This document shows positions 23,603-31,358 of a DNA stretch of 32,579 nucleotides, one piece after another. The translations under genes were made by a program, and so were the position numbers. Within the stretch, counting starts at the first letter, position 1. Each line of letters starts with the position of its first letter. Under the pieces are notes generated by a model that was given only the letters and a program-made list of their open reading frames with translations, had not been told where the DNA came from and did not search any database. The stretch is taken from positions 1 through 32,579 of the forward strand of contig URVW01000021.1 of NCBI GenBank assembly GCA_900551435.1, written 5' to 3'. This DNA is from an uncultured Faecalibacterium sp. GTDB lineage: Bacteria; Bacillota; Clostridia; Oscillospirales; Ruminococcaceae.

Positions 23603-25042
23603 ATGAAGTTTTTGAAGAAATCGCCGCCGAAGGATGGGCGGGTGTTCCGCAGCGGGGTCTATTCCGCGGCCATCACAGCAGCGGCTATCGTGCTGGCGGT
23701 GCTCATCAATTTGGTGGTGCGCGCCGTTCCGTCGAAATACACCGAGTTCGACCTCTCCGAAGCGGGCCTTTATAGCCTGAGCGACAGCTCGAAGCAGCTC
23801 GCGCAGGAGCTGACGCAGGATGTGACCATCTACTACCTCTGCGAGACGGGAAACGAGGACCAGATCATCTCCAAGCTGCTGGACAAATATGCGTCGGAGA
23901 GCAGCCACATTGCTTGGGAGCTGAAGGACCCGGCGGTCTATCCGACTTTCGCGGCGCAGTACGGGGCGCAGGATGCTTCGTCCGGCAGCCTGGTCGTCGT
24001 TTCCGGGGACCAGAGCGTGGTGCTGGATGCGTCGGATCTCTACGATTATGATTACTCCGATTACTACACTACCGGGACCTACAGCGTGACCTTCTCGGGC
24101 GAAAACGAGATCACGGCGGCCATCTACCGCCTGACCAGCGGCGAGCAGAAGCACGCCTACTACACCACCAACCACGGCGAGCAGACCCTCACCGACACCC
24201 TGACCGATGCGCTGGAAGGCCAGAACCTCTCCCTGACGGCGCTGGACCTGCTGTCCAGCAGCATCCCGGAGGACTGCGACCTGCTCATCATCAACGACCC
24301 GGCACAGGACTTTGCATCTGCGGGCAGTCTGGTGGATGAGATAGGCCTTCTGCGCAGCTATCTGAGCAGCGGCGGAAAGGTCTTGCTTCTGACCGATTCC
24401 TATTATAATACCCCGAATCTCGACGCCCTGATGGCAGAGTTCGGCCTGTCCCGCACCGAGGGCCTGATCGTGGAGGGCGACGCCGACCACTCTATGAACG
24501 GCTACCCCTATTATCTGCTGCCGGATTACACCAATCCCACCGAGACGACAGCGCTGGATGGCGTGAACACCAGCCGCCATGTGCTGCTGCAGATGGCGCA
24601 GGGCATCACCCTGACCGAGACGGACGGCGTCGTGGCCGAAGCGCTGCTCACGACATCCAATTCTGCTTACAGCAAGGCCGCGGGGTATGAGATGACCACC
24701 ACCGAAAAGGCGGACGGCGATGTGGACGGTCCGTTCACGCTGGCGGCATATGCCCGCAATGAGACGACCGAAGCAGAGGTCATCTGGGTCAACTGCGGCA
24801 ACATGGACAACGAGGCCGTCTATCAGGTCATCCCGGGCAACTGCACCTTCCTGCAGGGGTGCGCGTCCTCGCTGGCGGGTCAGGTCAGCACCGTGCTGAT
24901 CGATTCCAAGGCGCTGGAAGCGGCTCCCATCAGCGTTTCCAGCGGGCAGTCGGCTGTGCTGGGCTTGACGTTCATCATTATCCTCCCGGCGGCGCTGCTG
25001 GCTGTGGGCGCGGCGGTCGTGATTTTGCGCCGCAGAAAGTGA
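23603..25042 (+). CDS. GldG-like ABC transporter auxiliary protein
   Basis: A 479-residue protein with one N-terminal membrane helix (about 17-40), a large extracytoplasmic domain and one C-terminal helix (about 452-475) ending in a basic tail. The segment EFDLSEAGLYSLSDSSKQL is the start of the ABC_transp_aux (GldG) domain. In Bacteroidetes, GldG works with GldA and GldF in gliding motility. This organism is not expected to glide, so the system probably moves or senses something else. AGGAGGG precedes the ATG at 23603. It lies 15 bases after the permease gene. Confidence 0.85.
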   Translation: MKFLKKSPPKDGRVFRSGVYSAAITAAAIVLAVLINLVVRAVPSKYTEFDLSEAGLYSLSDSSKQLAQELTQDVTIYYLCETGNEDQIISKLLDKYASESSHIAWELKDPAVYPTFAAQYGAQDASSGSLVVVSGDQSVVLDASDLYDYDYSDYYTTGTYSVTFSGENEITAAIYRLTSGEQKHAYYTTNHGEQTLTDTLTDALEGQNLSLTALDLLSSSIPEDCDLLIINDPAQDFASAGSLVDEIGLLRSYLSSGGKVLLLTDSYYNTPNLDALMAEFGLSRTEGLIVEGDADHSMNGYPYYLLPDYTNPTETTALDGVNTSRHVLLQMAQGITLTETDGVVAEALLTTSNSAYSKAAGYEMTTTEKADGDVDGPFTLAAYARNETTEAEVIWVNCGNMDNEAVYQVIPGNCTFLQGCASSLAGQVSTVLIDSKALEAAPISVSSGQSAVLGLTFIIILPAALLAVGAAVVILRRRK

Positions 25043-25049
25043 GGCGCGT

Positions 25050-26012
25050 ATGAAAGCAAAACAACGGACGCTGGTGCTCCTGTTGGTGCTGGTCTTTCTG
25101 GCGGGCGGGGCCTTTGCGGTCCTCACGGCCCAGAACGAAAAGGCCGCACAGGCGGAGAGTGAAGCCGCAGAGGGGACCATCCCGCTGTCGTCCTTCGCGG
25201 CAGAGGACCTGACCGAACTTGCGGTGAACTACAACGGTAAGACGAACACGCTGAAATACGCAGACGGCGCTTGGACGCTGGCGGAAGATGAAGCCTATCA
25301 TCTGGACGCAACGTCCTGCAACACGATGGTGACAGCCCTTTCGGCGCTGAACGCCAAGCGCCAGCTGACCGAGGAAACTGGCGAGGACTACGGCATCTCG
25401 GAAGATTCTCTGACCGTCACCGTGACCGCTGCAGGGGAGACGAACACCTTTACCTTCGGAACCGAGAACCCGGCGACCGGGGACATCTACCTGAAAAAAG
25501 CGGGGGATGACGCGCTGTACACAGTCGCGGCTTCCAAGGCATCCTGCTTTGAGCTGAGCAGGGCAGAGCTGTTTGGGGCGTTCAACCCGGCGGGGCTGAC
25601 CAGCTCGGACATCGAAGCGGCCACGCTGGTCCATGGCGGAGAACAGTTCACCCTGACCGCCATGTCGGAAGCGGCTTCGTCGGACGCGGAAAGCGACAGC
25701 ACCGACTATACGACGGTCTGGCGCTTGGCAGACGAACCGGAAACCGACCTCGACGAATCGAAGGTGAGCAGCATCCTTTCGGCGCTCAGCAGCTATGTGA
25801 CCGCACAGGAGACCAGCGCGGACCGGACCGGCCTGACGGCCCTGCTCACTGCTTCGGTGCAGACGGCTGACGGTGAAAAAGATGTGACCTATTATGAAGG
25901 AACAGACGGCTGCTATCTGACCGTTGACGGGGACGCTTCGCTGTACACGGTGGACCTCTCGACGGTGCAGACGCTTCTGACCGCAAAAGCGGACCTGTAC
26001 GCCGCATCGTGA
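25050..26012 (+). CDS. DUF4340 membrane-anchored protein
   Basis: A 320-residue protein with an N-terminal hydrophobic segment (about 8-25) and an acidic extracytoplasmic region rich in Thr, Ser and Ala. The block LAVNYNGKTNTLKYADGAWTL, with repeated beta-strand modules, matches DUF4340, which is regularly encoded last in GldAFG-like operons. It has no enzyme motif. Seven bases separate it from the GldG-like gene, with GAGG upstream. It probably acts at the outer face of the membrane with the transporter; function unknown. Confidence 0.78.
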   Translation: MKAKQRTLVLLLVLVFLAGGAFAVLTAQNEKAAQAESEAAEGTIPLSSFAAEDLTELAVNYNGKTNTLKYADGAWTLAEDEAYHLDATSCNTMVTALSALNAKRQLTEETGEDYGISEDSLTVTVTAAGETNTFTFGTENPATGDIYLKKAGDDALYTVAASKASCFELSRAELFGAFNPAGLTSSDIEAATLVHGGEQFTLTAMSEAASSDAESDSTDYTTVWRLADEPETDLDESKVSSILSALSSYVTAQETSADRTGLTALLTASVQTADGEKDVTYYEGTDGCYLTVDGDASLYTVDLSTVQTLLTAKADLYAAS

Positions 26013-26040
26013 AACAAAAGTTCATGCAGGGGTCGTTTTT

Positions 26041-26080
26041 AAGCCCGAAGGTTTCCCGCAAGGGGACCTCCGGGCTTTTT
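26041..26080 (+). terminator. Intrinsic terminator of the Gld-like operon
   Basis: AAGCCCG (26041-26047) pairs with CGGGCTT (26071-26077). Inner AGGT/ACCT and CCC/GGG helices surround a GCAA loop. A T run overlaps the right arm. Confidence 0.9.
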
Positions 26081-26140
26081 CCATGCTCGGAGCCGGTTTT
26101 CTCCAATTTCGTAAAGTTTAGGCAAACTGGGTCGGAGTGA

Positions 26141-26169
26141 TTGACATTTGCACGCAAATTGTATAAGAT
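26141..26169 (+). promoter_or_regulatory. Promoter of the potABCD operon
   Basis: A consensus -35 TTGACA (26141-26146) lies 17 bases from TAAGAT (26164-26169). TATAAG at 26162 is an alternative with a shorter spacer. The predicted start, near 26176, coincides with the first base of a long-range helix. Confidence 0.7.
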
Positions 26170-26175
26170 AGACAC

Positions 26176-26278
26176 GACAGGGGAGAGAATCTGCGCAGAG
26201 TTTGTCGCTTCCGGCACAGCGCGTGGGGACCGATCACCCTGGTACGAGGGATGGGGACATGGATGCCCTGTCTTTTTT
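26176..26278 (+). promoter_or_regulatory. Candidate attenuator or riboswitch-like leader of potABCD
   Basis: The predicted first seven bases of the mRNA, GACAGGG (26176-26182), are an exact complement of CCCTGTC (26266-26272), which is followed directly by six T (26273-26278). This would be a closing helix with terminator form. Between the arms lie TCTGCGCAGA (26190-26199), a CGC/GCG stem and a CCCT/AGGG hairpin (26237-26250). The 5' CGACA can also pair with TGTCG (26203-26207), which would break the closing helix. Polyamine-linked control is inferred from the downstream genes. Confidence 0.5.
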
Positions 26279-26310
26279 CGTATCTGAGTTTAAGGAGGAT
26301 TTAGGATCAT

Positions 26311-27351
26311 ATGGACAACTCGGTGATCGTTTCACTGCGGGATATCGTAGTGGAGTTTGACGGCCAGCGCATTCTGGACGGGCTGAACCTCGACATCCAC
26401 GATAAGGAATTCGTGACGCTGCTGGGTTCTTCCGGCTGCGGTAAAACAACGACCCTGCGTCTGATCGCGGGCTTTTTGGAGCCGAATGCCGGCAAAGTTC
26501 TGCTCAAAGGCGAGGACATTACCGGTGTGCCGCCCTACAAGCGCCCGGTGAACACGGTGTTCCAGAAATATGCGCTGTTCCCGCACCTGAATGTGTTCGA
26601 GAACGTGGCCTTTGGTCTGCGTCTGAAGAAGATGGACGAAGAGACCATCCGCCGCAAGGTGCGCGACATGCTGGAGGTCGTCGGCCTGAAGGGCTTTGAG
26701 CGCCGCAGCATCGGCCAGATGTCCGGCGGCCAGCAGCAGCGCGTGGCCATTGCGCGCAGTCTGGTCAACGAGCCGGAAATTTTGCTGCTGGACGAGCCGC
26801 TGGGTGCTCTGGATCTGAAACTGCGCAAAGAGATGCAGCTGGAACTCAAGCGGCTGCAGCGCGAAATGAACATCACCTTTATTTATGTCACCCACGATCA
26901 GGAAGAGGCTCTGACCATGTCGGATACCGTCGTCGTCATGAACGGCGGCAAGGTGCAGCAGATCGGCACGCCGGAGGACATCTACAACGAGCCGAAGAAT
27001 GCCTTTGTCGCGGACTTCATCGGCGATTCCAACATCGTGGACGGCGTGATGCACCGCGACTTCCTCGTTTCCTTCTCGGGCGTGGAGTTCCCCTGCGTGG
27101 ACCGCGGCTTTGCCCGCGAGGAGAGCGTTCAGGTGGTCGTCCGCCCCGAGGATATCGAGGTCGTTTCGCCCGTCGAAGGCCAGCTGGTGGGCGTCGTGAA
27201 CGACGTCATCTTCAAGGGCGTCCACTTTGAGATGCATGTGGAGTGCGAGGGCCGCGAATGGCTCATCCATTCTACCCGCGCCTGTACCCCCGGCGAGACG
27301 ATCGGTATGCGCATCGGCCCCAACGAGATCCACATTATGTCGCGTTCCTGA
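26311..27351 (+). CDS. potA: Spermidine/putrescine ABC transporter ATP-binding protein
   Basis: A 346-residue importer ATPase. Walker A is GSSGCGKTT (39-47), the Q-loop lies at VFQKYALFPH, the signature is MSGGQQQR (137-144), Walker B is ILLLDEPLGALD (Asp161, Glu162) and the switch is YVTHDQEEAL. A C-terminal TOBE domain (about 275-340) is present. Sequence and operon order with potB, potC and potD identify PotA. AAGGAGG at 26292-26298 precedes the ATG. It is the first gene after a structured leader. Confidence 0.95.
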   Translation: MDNSVIVSLRDIVVEFDGQRILDGLNLDIHDKEFVTLLGSSGCGKTTTLRLIAGFLEPNAGKVLLKGEDITGVPPYKRPVNTVFQKYALFPHLNVFENVAFGLRLKKMDEETIRRKVRDMLEVVGLKGFERRSIGQMSGGQQQRVAIARSLVNEPEILLLDEPLGALDLKLRKEMQLELKRLQREMNITFIYVTHDQEEALTMSDTVVVMNGGKVQQIGTPEDIYNEPKNAFVADFIGDSNIVDGVMHRDFLVSFSGVEFPCVDRGFAREESVQVVVRPEDIEVVSPVEGQLVGVVNDVIFKGVHFEMHVECEGREWLIHSTRACTPGETIGMRIGPNEIHIMSRS

Positions 27352-27365
27352 GGGGTGAAGCCGAA

Positions 27366-28181
27366 ATGAAGATTTACGATAAAAAGCTTGCGTATCCCTA
27401 TTTTGTGTGGATGACGCTGTTCACGGTGGTCCCATTGATCATCGTGGTCTACTATGCGCTGACGGATGGCAGCGGGAACTTCACGCTCGACAATCTGCTG
27501 TCCATCAGCGGTTATGGCTCCGTGTTCGCCCGCAGTCTGCTGCTGGCGCTGATCGCGACGGTCATCTGCCTGATCATCGCGTTCCCGGTGGGCTATTTCC
27601 TGTCCCGTCTGCGGGTCAACAAACAGCACATCATGCTGATGCTGGTCATGCTGCCGATGTGGATGAACTTCCTGCTCCGCACCTATGCGTGGATGGGTCT
27701 GCTCAGCGTGAACGGCCCGGTCAACGCGGTGCTGGGCGTGTTCGGCTTGGGACCCTACAACATGCTGAACACCTCCGGCGCGGTGGTGCTGGGCATGGTG
27801 TACAACTATGTGCCGTATATGATCCTTCCGCTGTACACCAGCATGACCAAGATCGACCAGAGCATCGTGGAAGCCGCACAGGACCTTGGCGCTTCCACCA
27901 CCCAGACCCTGCTCCGCGTTCTGATCCCCATGAGCGTTCCGGGCATCAGCACCGGCATCACGATGGTGTTCGTGCCGGCTGTTTCGACCTTCGTCATCAG
28001 CCGAATGCTGGGCGGCGGTTCCAACCTGCTGATCGGTGATCTGATCGAGATGCAGTTCCTTGGCAACAGCTACAACCTGAACGTCGGTTCGGCCATGAGC
28101 TTGGTGCTGATGATCATCGTCCTGCTGTGCATGAGCTTTACCTCGAGCTTCGACGAGGATGAGATGGAGGGTGTGTCCTGA
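27366..28181 (+). CDS. potB: Spermidine/putrescine ABC transporter permease PotB
   Basis: A 271-residue permease with six membrane helices. The EAA loop that docks on PotA reads EAAQDLGASTTQTLLRVLIP near residues 172-191. The frame is open back into potA, but the ATG at 27366, with a GGGGTGAAG site, is the natural start 14 bases after potA. It ends with TGATG shared with potC. It pairs with PotC to form the channel. Confidence 0.93.
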   Translation: MKIYDKKLAYPYFVWMTLFTVVPLIIVVYYALTDGSGNFTLDNLLSISGYGSVFARSLLLALIATVICLIIAFPVGYFLSRLRVNKQHIMLMLVMLPMWMNFLLRTYAWMGLLSVNGPVNAVLGVFGLGPYNMLNTSGAVVLGMVYNYVPYMILPLYTSMTKIDQSIVEAAQDLGASTTQTLLRVLIPMSVPGISTGITMVFVPAVSTFVISRMLGGGSNLLIGDLIEMQFLGNSYNLNVGSAMSLVLMIIVLLCMSFTSSFDEDEMEGVS

Positions 28182-29029
28182 TGAAAACAAAACATCTTCG
28201 GCTGATGCAGCGTGCCTATGTCATCCTGTTTTTCTGCTTCATGTATCTGCCCATCGCGTATATGATCGTGTTCAGCTTCAACCAGAGCAAGGGCTATGCG
28301 CTGTTCACCGGCTTTACGACGAAGTGGTATGTCAGCCTGTTCCACAATTCGTCCATCCTGCGGGCGCTGGTCGTCTCGCTGGAAGTGGCCCTCATTTCGT
28401 CGATCATCGCGACCATCCTTGGCACGGCGGCTTCGCTGGGCATCGCATCCATGGGCCGCAAGAGCCGCTTGGTGGTCACGAACATCACCTATATCCCGGT
28501 GGTCAACCCCGAGATCATCACCGGCATCTCGCTGATGCTGCTGTTCGTGGCCTATCAGCGCTTTGCCGCCAATGTGGATTTCCTGCCCGATACCATTATG
28601 GGCTTGCCCACGCTGCTCATCGCGCATATCGCGTTCAACGTGCCGTACGTCATCTTTAATGTGACGCCCAAGCTCAAGCAGCTGGATATCAAGCTGTACG
28701 AAGCCGCACTGGACCTCGGCTGCGACCCCAAACAGGCGTTTTTCAAGGTCATCCTGCCGGAGATCAGCCCCGCGATCCTGTCGGCATTCCTGATCTGCCT
28801 GACCTACTCCATCGACGACTTCATGATCTCCTACTTCAACTGCGGCACGGTGGAGACGCTGCCCATCGCGATCTACTCCATGACCCGTAAGAAGGTCAGC
28901 CCGGAGATCTATGCGCTGTCTACCATCATGTTCGTGGTCATTCTGGCCATCATCCTGATCTCCAACGCCATGGAGAGCCGCGGCTACCGCCGGGACCAGA
29001 AGGCTCTGAGAGGGGAGGATGTGGCATGA
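28181..29029 (+). CDS. potC: Spermidine/putrescine ABC transporter permease PotC
   Basis: A 282-residue permease with six helices, opening LMQRAYVILFFCFMYLPIAY. The EAA loop, EAALDLGCDPKQAFFKVILP, lies near residues 172-191. Its ATG shares a base with the potB stop and its stop overlaps potD by 4 bp, so the operon is translationally coupled. It is the second half of the polyamine channel. Confidence 0.93.
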   Translation: MKTKHLRLMQRAYVILFFCFMYLPIAYMIVFSFNQSKGYALFTGFTTKWYVSLFHNSSILRALVVSLEVALISSIIATILGTAASLGIASMGRKSRLVVTNITYIPVVNPEIITGISLMLLFVAYQRFAANVDFLPDTIMGLPTLLIAHIAFNVPYVIFNVTPKLKQLDIKLYEAALDLGCDPKQAFFKVILPEISPAILSAFLICLTYSIDDFMISYFNCGTVETLPIAIYSMTRKKVSPEIYALSTIMFVVILAIILISNAMESRGYRRDQKALRGEDVA

Positions 29030-30258
29030 AACGCTTTGTGATCCTGCTGCTGACGGCGGTCCTTGCCGTCTGTATGCCGCTTTCGGCGTTTGCGGCCGGG
29101 ACCATCGAGGTCAACGAGGATATTTCCGTCTCCGACGACTACGACTGGACCCGCTTCAAGGGCAAGAATGTTACCCTGAACGTCTACAACTGGGGCGAAT
29201 ACATCTCCAACGGCTCGGACGACAGCGTGGATGTCGTGGACGCCTTTGAAAAGCTGACCGGCATCAATGTCAACTATACGACCTTTGATTCCAACGAGTC
29301 GCTGTATGCAAAGCTCAAGTCCGGTGCGGCCAACTACGATGTCATCATCCCGTCGGATTATATGGTCTCGAAGATGATCTCGGAAGGGATGCTGGCCAAG
29401 CTGAACTATGACAACATCCCGAACTTCCAGAACATCGACGAAAGCTACCGCAACGCAGACTACGACCCGACCAATGAATATTCGGTCCCCTATATGCTCT
29501 GCACCACCGGCATCATCTACAACACCACCATGGTGGACCAAGCACCCACCAGCTGGGCGGACCTGTGGGACGAGCAGTATGCGGACAACATCCTGATGTT
29601 CAACAACAGCCGCGATGCCTACGCCATTGCCGCGTTCAAGGCGGGCAAGAGCATCAACCCGGAGTCCACGGAGGAAGTGGACGAGGTGGTGGAAGAGCTG
29701 AAAGCACAGAAGCCGCTGGTCCAGGCCTACGTCATGGATGAGATCTTCGATAAGATGATCGGCGGCGAAGCGGCCATCGGCGTCTACTATTCCGGCGATG
29801 CCATCACGATGATCGACGACAACCCCGATCTGGCGTGGGTGTTCCCGGAAGAGGGAAGCGTCCTTTCGGTGGACAGCATGTGCGTTCCCGCCACCAGCGA
29901 GAATCAGGAAGCTGCTGAAATGTTCATCAACTTCATGTGTGAGGTGGACGTCGGCAAGGCAAACGCGGAGTATATCGGCTACACCACCCCGATGCAAGCG
30001 GTGTGGGAGGTTCTGGACGAGGACCTGAAGTACAGTGAGATCGCCTTCCCCTCGGAGGAGATCGAAGCCAAGGAAAAGGTCTTTACCGCCCTGAGCGATG
30101 ACGTGAACAGCGAACTGGACGTCAAGTGGAGCGAGATGAAGAGCTACGACGAAGGCGGCAGCGGCGTTGTGTTCCTGATGCTCCTGCTGGCGATGGTGGC
30201 GCTGGCTTGCTTCAACATCTGGCGCAAGCTGCGCAAAAAGTCCCGCAACATGTATTAA
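29026..30258 (+). CDS. potD: Spermidine/putrescine-binding protein PotD with C-terminal membrane anchor
   Basis: A 410-residue substrate-binding protein. A signal peptide covers about 1-24 (cleavage near SAFA-AG). The binding protein body starts with LNVYNWGEYIS and includes YDVIIPSDYMVSKM and TSWADLW, all PotD hallmarks. Residues from about 383 form a membrane helix ending in the basic tail RKLRKKSRNMY. PotD of E. coli is about 348 residues and lacks this. No good lipobox is present (LAVC is poor), so the C-terminal helix probably replaces the lipid anchor. By recalled alignment to E. coli PotD, acidic pocket residues and the GYxTP Tyr are kept, but the Trp before the late pocket Asp is Ser (LSVDS). 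Confidence 0.92.
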   Translation: MKRFVILLLTAVLAVCMPLSAFAAGTIEVNEDISVSDDYDWTRFKGKNVTLNVYNWGEYISNGSDDSVDVVDAFEKLTGINVNYTTFDSNESLYAKLKSGAANYDVIIPSDYMVSKMISEGMLAKLNYDNIPNFQNIDESYRNADYDPTNEYSVPYMLCTTGIIYNTTMVDQAPTSWADLWDEQYADNILMFNNSRDAYAIAAFKAGKSINPESTEEVDEVVEELKAQKPLVQAYVMDEIFDKMIGGEAAIGVYYSGDAITMIDDNPDLAWVFPEEGSVLSVDSMCVPATSENQEAAEMFINFMCEVDVGKANAEYIGYTTPMQAVWEVLDEDLKYSEIAFPSEEIEAKEKVFTALSDDVNSELDVKWSEMKSYDEGGSGVVFLMLLLAMVALACFNIWRKLRKKSRNMY

Positions 30259-30259
30259 G

Positions 30260-30356
30260 AAAAAGCCCTCTCCGTCATTGCTCTGCGATGCCGCCGCAAA
30301 GGGCGGGGTTCGTGCCCCGTTTGGAACAGCGGCAAGCAGGATGGAGGGGGCTTTTT
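30260..30356 (+). terminator. Elaborate 97-nt hairpin with terminator ends after potD
   Basis: AAAAAGCCCTCTCC (30260-30273) pairs with GGAGGGGGCTTTTT (30343-30356) over 14 bp with one wobble. Inside are a short helix (GCT 30280-30282 with AGC 30335-30337), TGCCGC (30289-30294) with GCGGCA (30329-30334), and CGGGG (30304-30308) with CCCCG (30315-30319) around a TTCGTG loop. The rod has internal loops, more than a simple terminator needs. It may be a processed 3' RNA, or an attenuator for the thioesterase gene 18 bases downstream. Confidence 0.6.
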
Positions 30357-30374
30357 GATAGAAAGGTTTTGACG

Positions 30375-31118
30375 ATGGAATTGAATCAATATACCGAGAC
30401 AGCTCTCACCCTGAACGCAGACTGCGACTTCCGCCGGAACATGAAGCCGAGCGCGCTGTTCCGCTATGTGGAACAGGCCGCTGCCGACCACGCCCGCGCC
30501 TACGGGATGGATGACGCCTTCTTTGCGGCCCATCACACGGCGTTTTTGGTGGGCAAACAGGCGGTGGAGATCTACCGGATGCCGACCCGCGCCGAAAAGC
30601 TTGTCTTGAAAACCGCTTGTGAGCCCTGCAAAAAAGGCTCGATGAAGCGGATCACCCACATTCAGGACGAAGCCGGGAACGAGCTTGCCATGGTGGACTG
30701 CCGCTGGATCGTGGTGGATACCGACAATGAACGCATCCTGCGGGAGCCGAACTGGCACACCCCCGGCTACTGGAACGAGGATGTGGAAGGGGAGCTGCCC
30801 CAGCTCGTGCACAAAAGCAAAGATCTGACCTTTGCCGGAAACTGGAAGGCAAGCTATTCGCTCTGCGACCTGAACGGCCATGTGAACAACTCGTACTATC
30901 TGGACATCGCCTGTGATGCCCTGCCTATCGAGGCGTTCCAGAAAGGGTCGCTGCGGTTCGCCTCGGTGAAGTATCACCGCGAGATCCCGATGGGGTCGCA
31001 GGTGGCGGTGTCCTATGCGCCGTCGGCGGGCGGCTGGTATGTGGCGGGTCGCCGCGAAGAGCATCTGGCGTTTGAGTGCTATCTGGAGTTTGCGGACGAA
31101 GCTCCCGCGGAAAAGTAA
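30375..31118 (+). CDS. Acyl-ACP thioesterase
   Basis: A 247-residue double-hotdog thioesterase of the bacterial FatA/FatB family, which releases fatty acids from acyl carrier protein. The second hotdog carries DLNGHVNNSYYLD with Asp165, Asn167 and His169, the catalytic signature. The first hotdog spans about 6-125. The frame extends upstream through the hairpin, but the ATG at 30375 with GAAAGG upstream gives the normal N-terminus. There is no visible promoter of its own between the potD hairpin and the start, so expression may depend on read-through. Chain-length specificity cannot be read from the sequence. Confidence 0.88.
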   Translation: MELNQYTETALTLNADCDFRRNMKPSALFRYVEQAAADHARAYGMDDAFFAAHHTAFLVGKQAVEIYRMPTRAEKLVLKTACEPCKKGSMKRITHIQDEAGNELAMVDCRWIVVDTDNERILREPNWHTPGYWNEDVEGELPQLVHKSKDLTFAGNWKASYSLCDLNGHVNNSYYLDIACDALPIEAFQKGSLRFASVKYHREIPMGSQVAVSYAPSAGGWYVAGRREEHLAFECYLEFADEAPAEK

Positions 31119-31149
31119 AAAAGAATTACAAAAAAATTACAAAAACCTC

Positions 31150-31178
31150 TTGCAAAATCGGAGTAAAAGAGTTACAAT
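31150..31178 (+). promoter_or_regulatory. Strong promoter of the candidate RNA gene
   Basis: TTGCAA (31150-31155) and TACAAT (31173-31178) have a 17-base spacer. An A-rich stretch (31117-31145) directly upstream resembles an UP element. No protein gene follows before the terminator at 31331-31358. Confidence 0.78.
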
Positions 31179-31184
31179 ATGGTT

Positions 31185-31358
31185 ACAGAAAGAGCAAGGC
31201 TCTTCTGAGTGAAATCTTTTTCTTCTTGTTATCCGTGGATATCGGGTGTCTGCCTCTCCTCCTCCGGCTGTACTCCTTCACAGCTGTTGGCCGACACCGC
31301 ACAGGCGATATCCCGCTTCGTGTGCAGAAAAGCCCGTCCGGCGAGGACGGGCTTTTTT
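31185..31358 (+). ncRNA. Candidate free-standing structured RNA of about 170 nt
   Basis: Between a near-consensus promoter and a strong terminator there is no plausible protein gene, but clear structure. AAGAGC (31190-31195) pairs with GCTCTT (31199-31204). GGATATCG (31237-31244) pairs with CGATATCC (31306-31313), stacked on GGTGTC (31245-31250) with GACACC (31293-31298). An apical GCTGT/ACAGC hairpin lies at 31267-31284. TTCTG (31203-31207) may also close with CAGAA (31325-31329), leaving a large asymmetric bubble, loosely like 6S RNA. The downstream IMP dehydrogenase gene has its own promoter, so this is probably not simply its leader. No known family recognised. Confidence 0.55.
31331..31358 (+). 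terminator. Terminator of the candidate RNA gene
   Basis: GCCCGTCC (31332-31339) pairs perfectly with GGACGGGC (31345-31352) around GGCGA, and six T follow (31353-31358). Confidence 0.92.

Noticed and set aside
29026..29100. Lipoprotein signal in PotD (LAVC near residue 16)
   Set aside because: Val before the Cys and a good signal peptidase I site shortly after argue against lipidation; a C-terminal membrane helix offers an alternative anchor.
30260..30356. Signal recognition particle RNA
   Set aside because: The hairpin lacks the GGAA-type tetraloop and the conserved AGCAGCC-type symmetric loop; the apical loop is TTCGTG.
31185..31358. T-box, purine riboswitch or ykkC/PRPP riboswitch controlling IMP dehydrogenase
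   Set aside because: The T-box motif (AGGGTGG-ACCGCG) and the conserved purine and ykkC core bases are absent, and a separate promoter lies downstream of the terminator.
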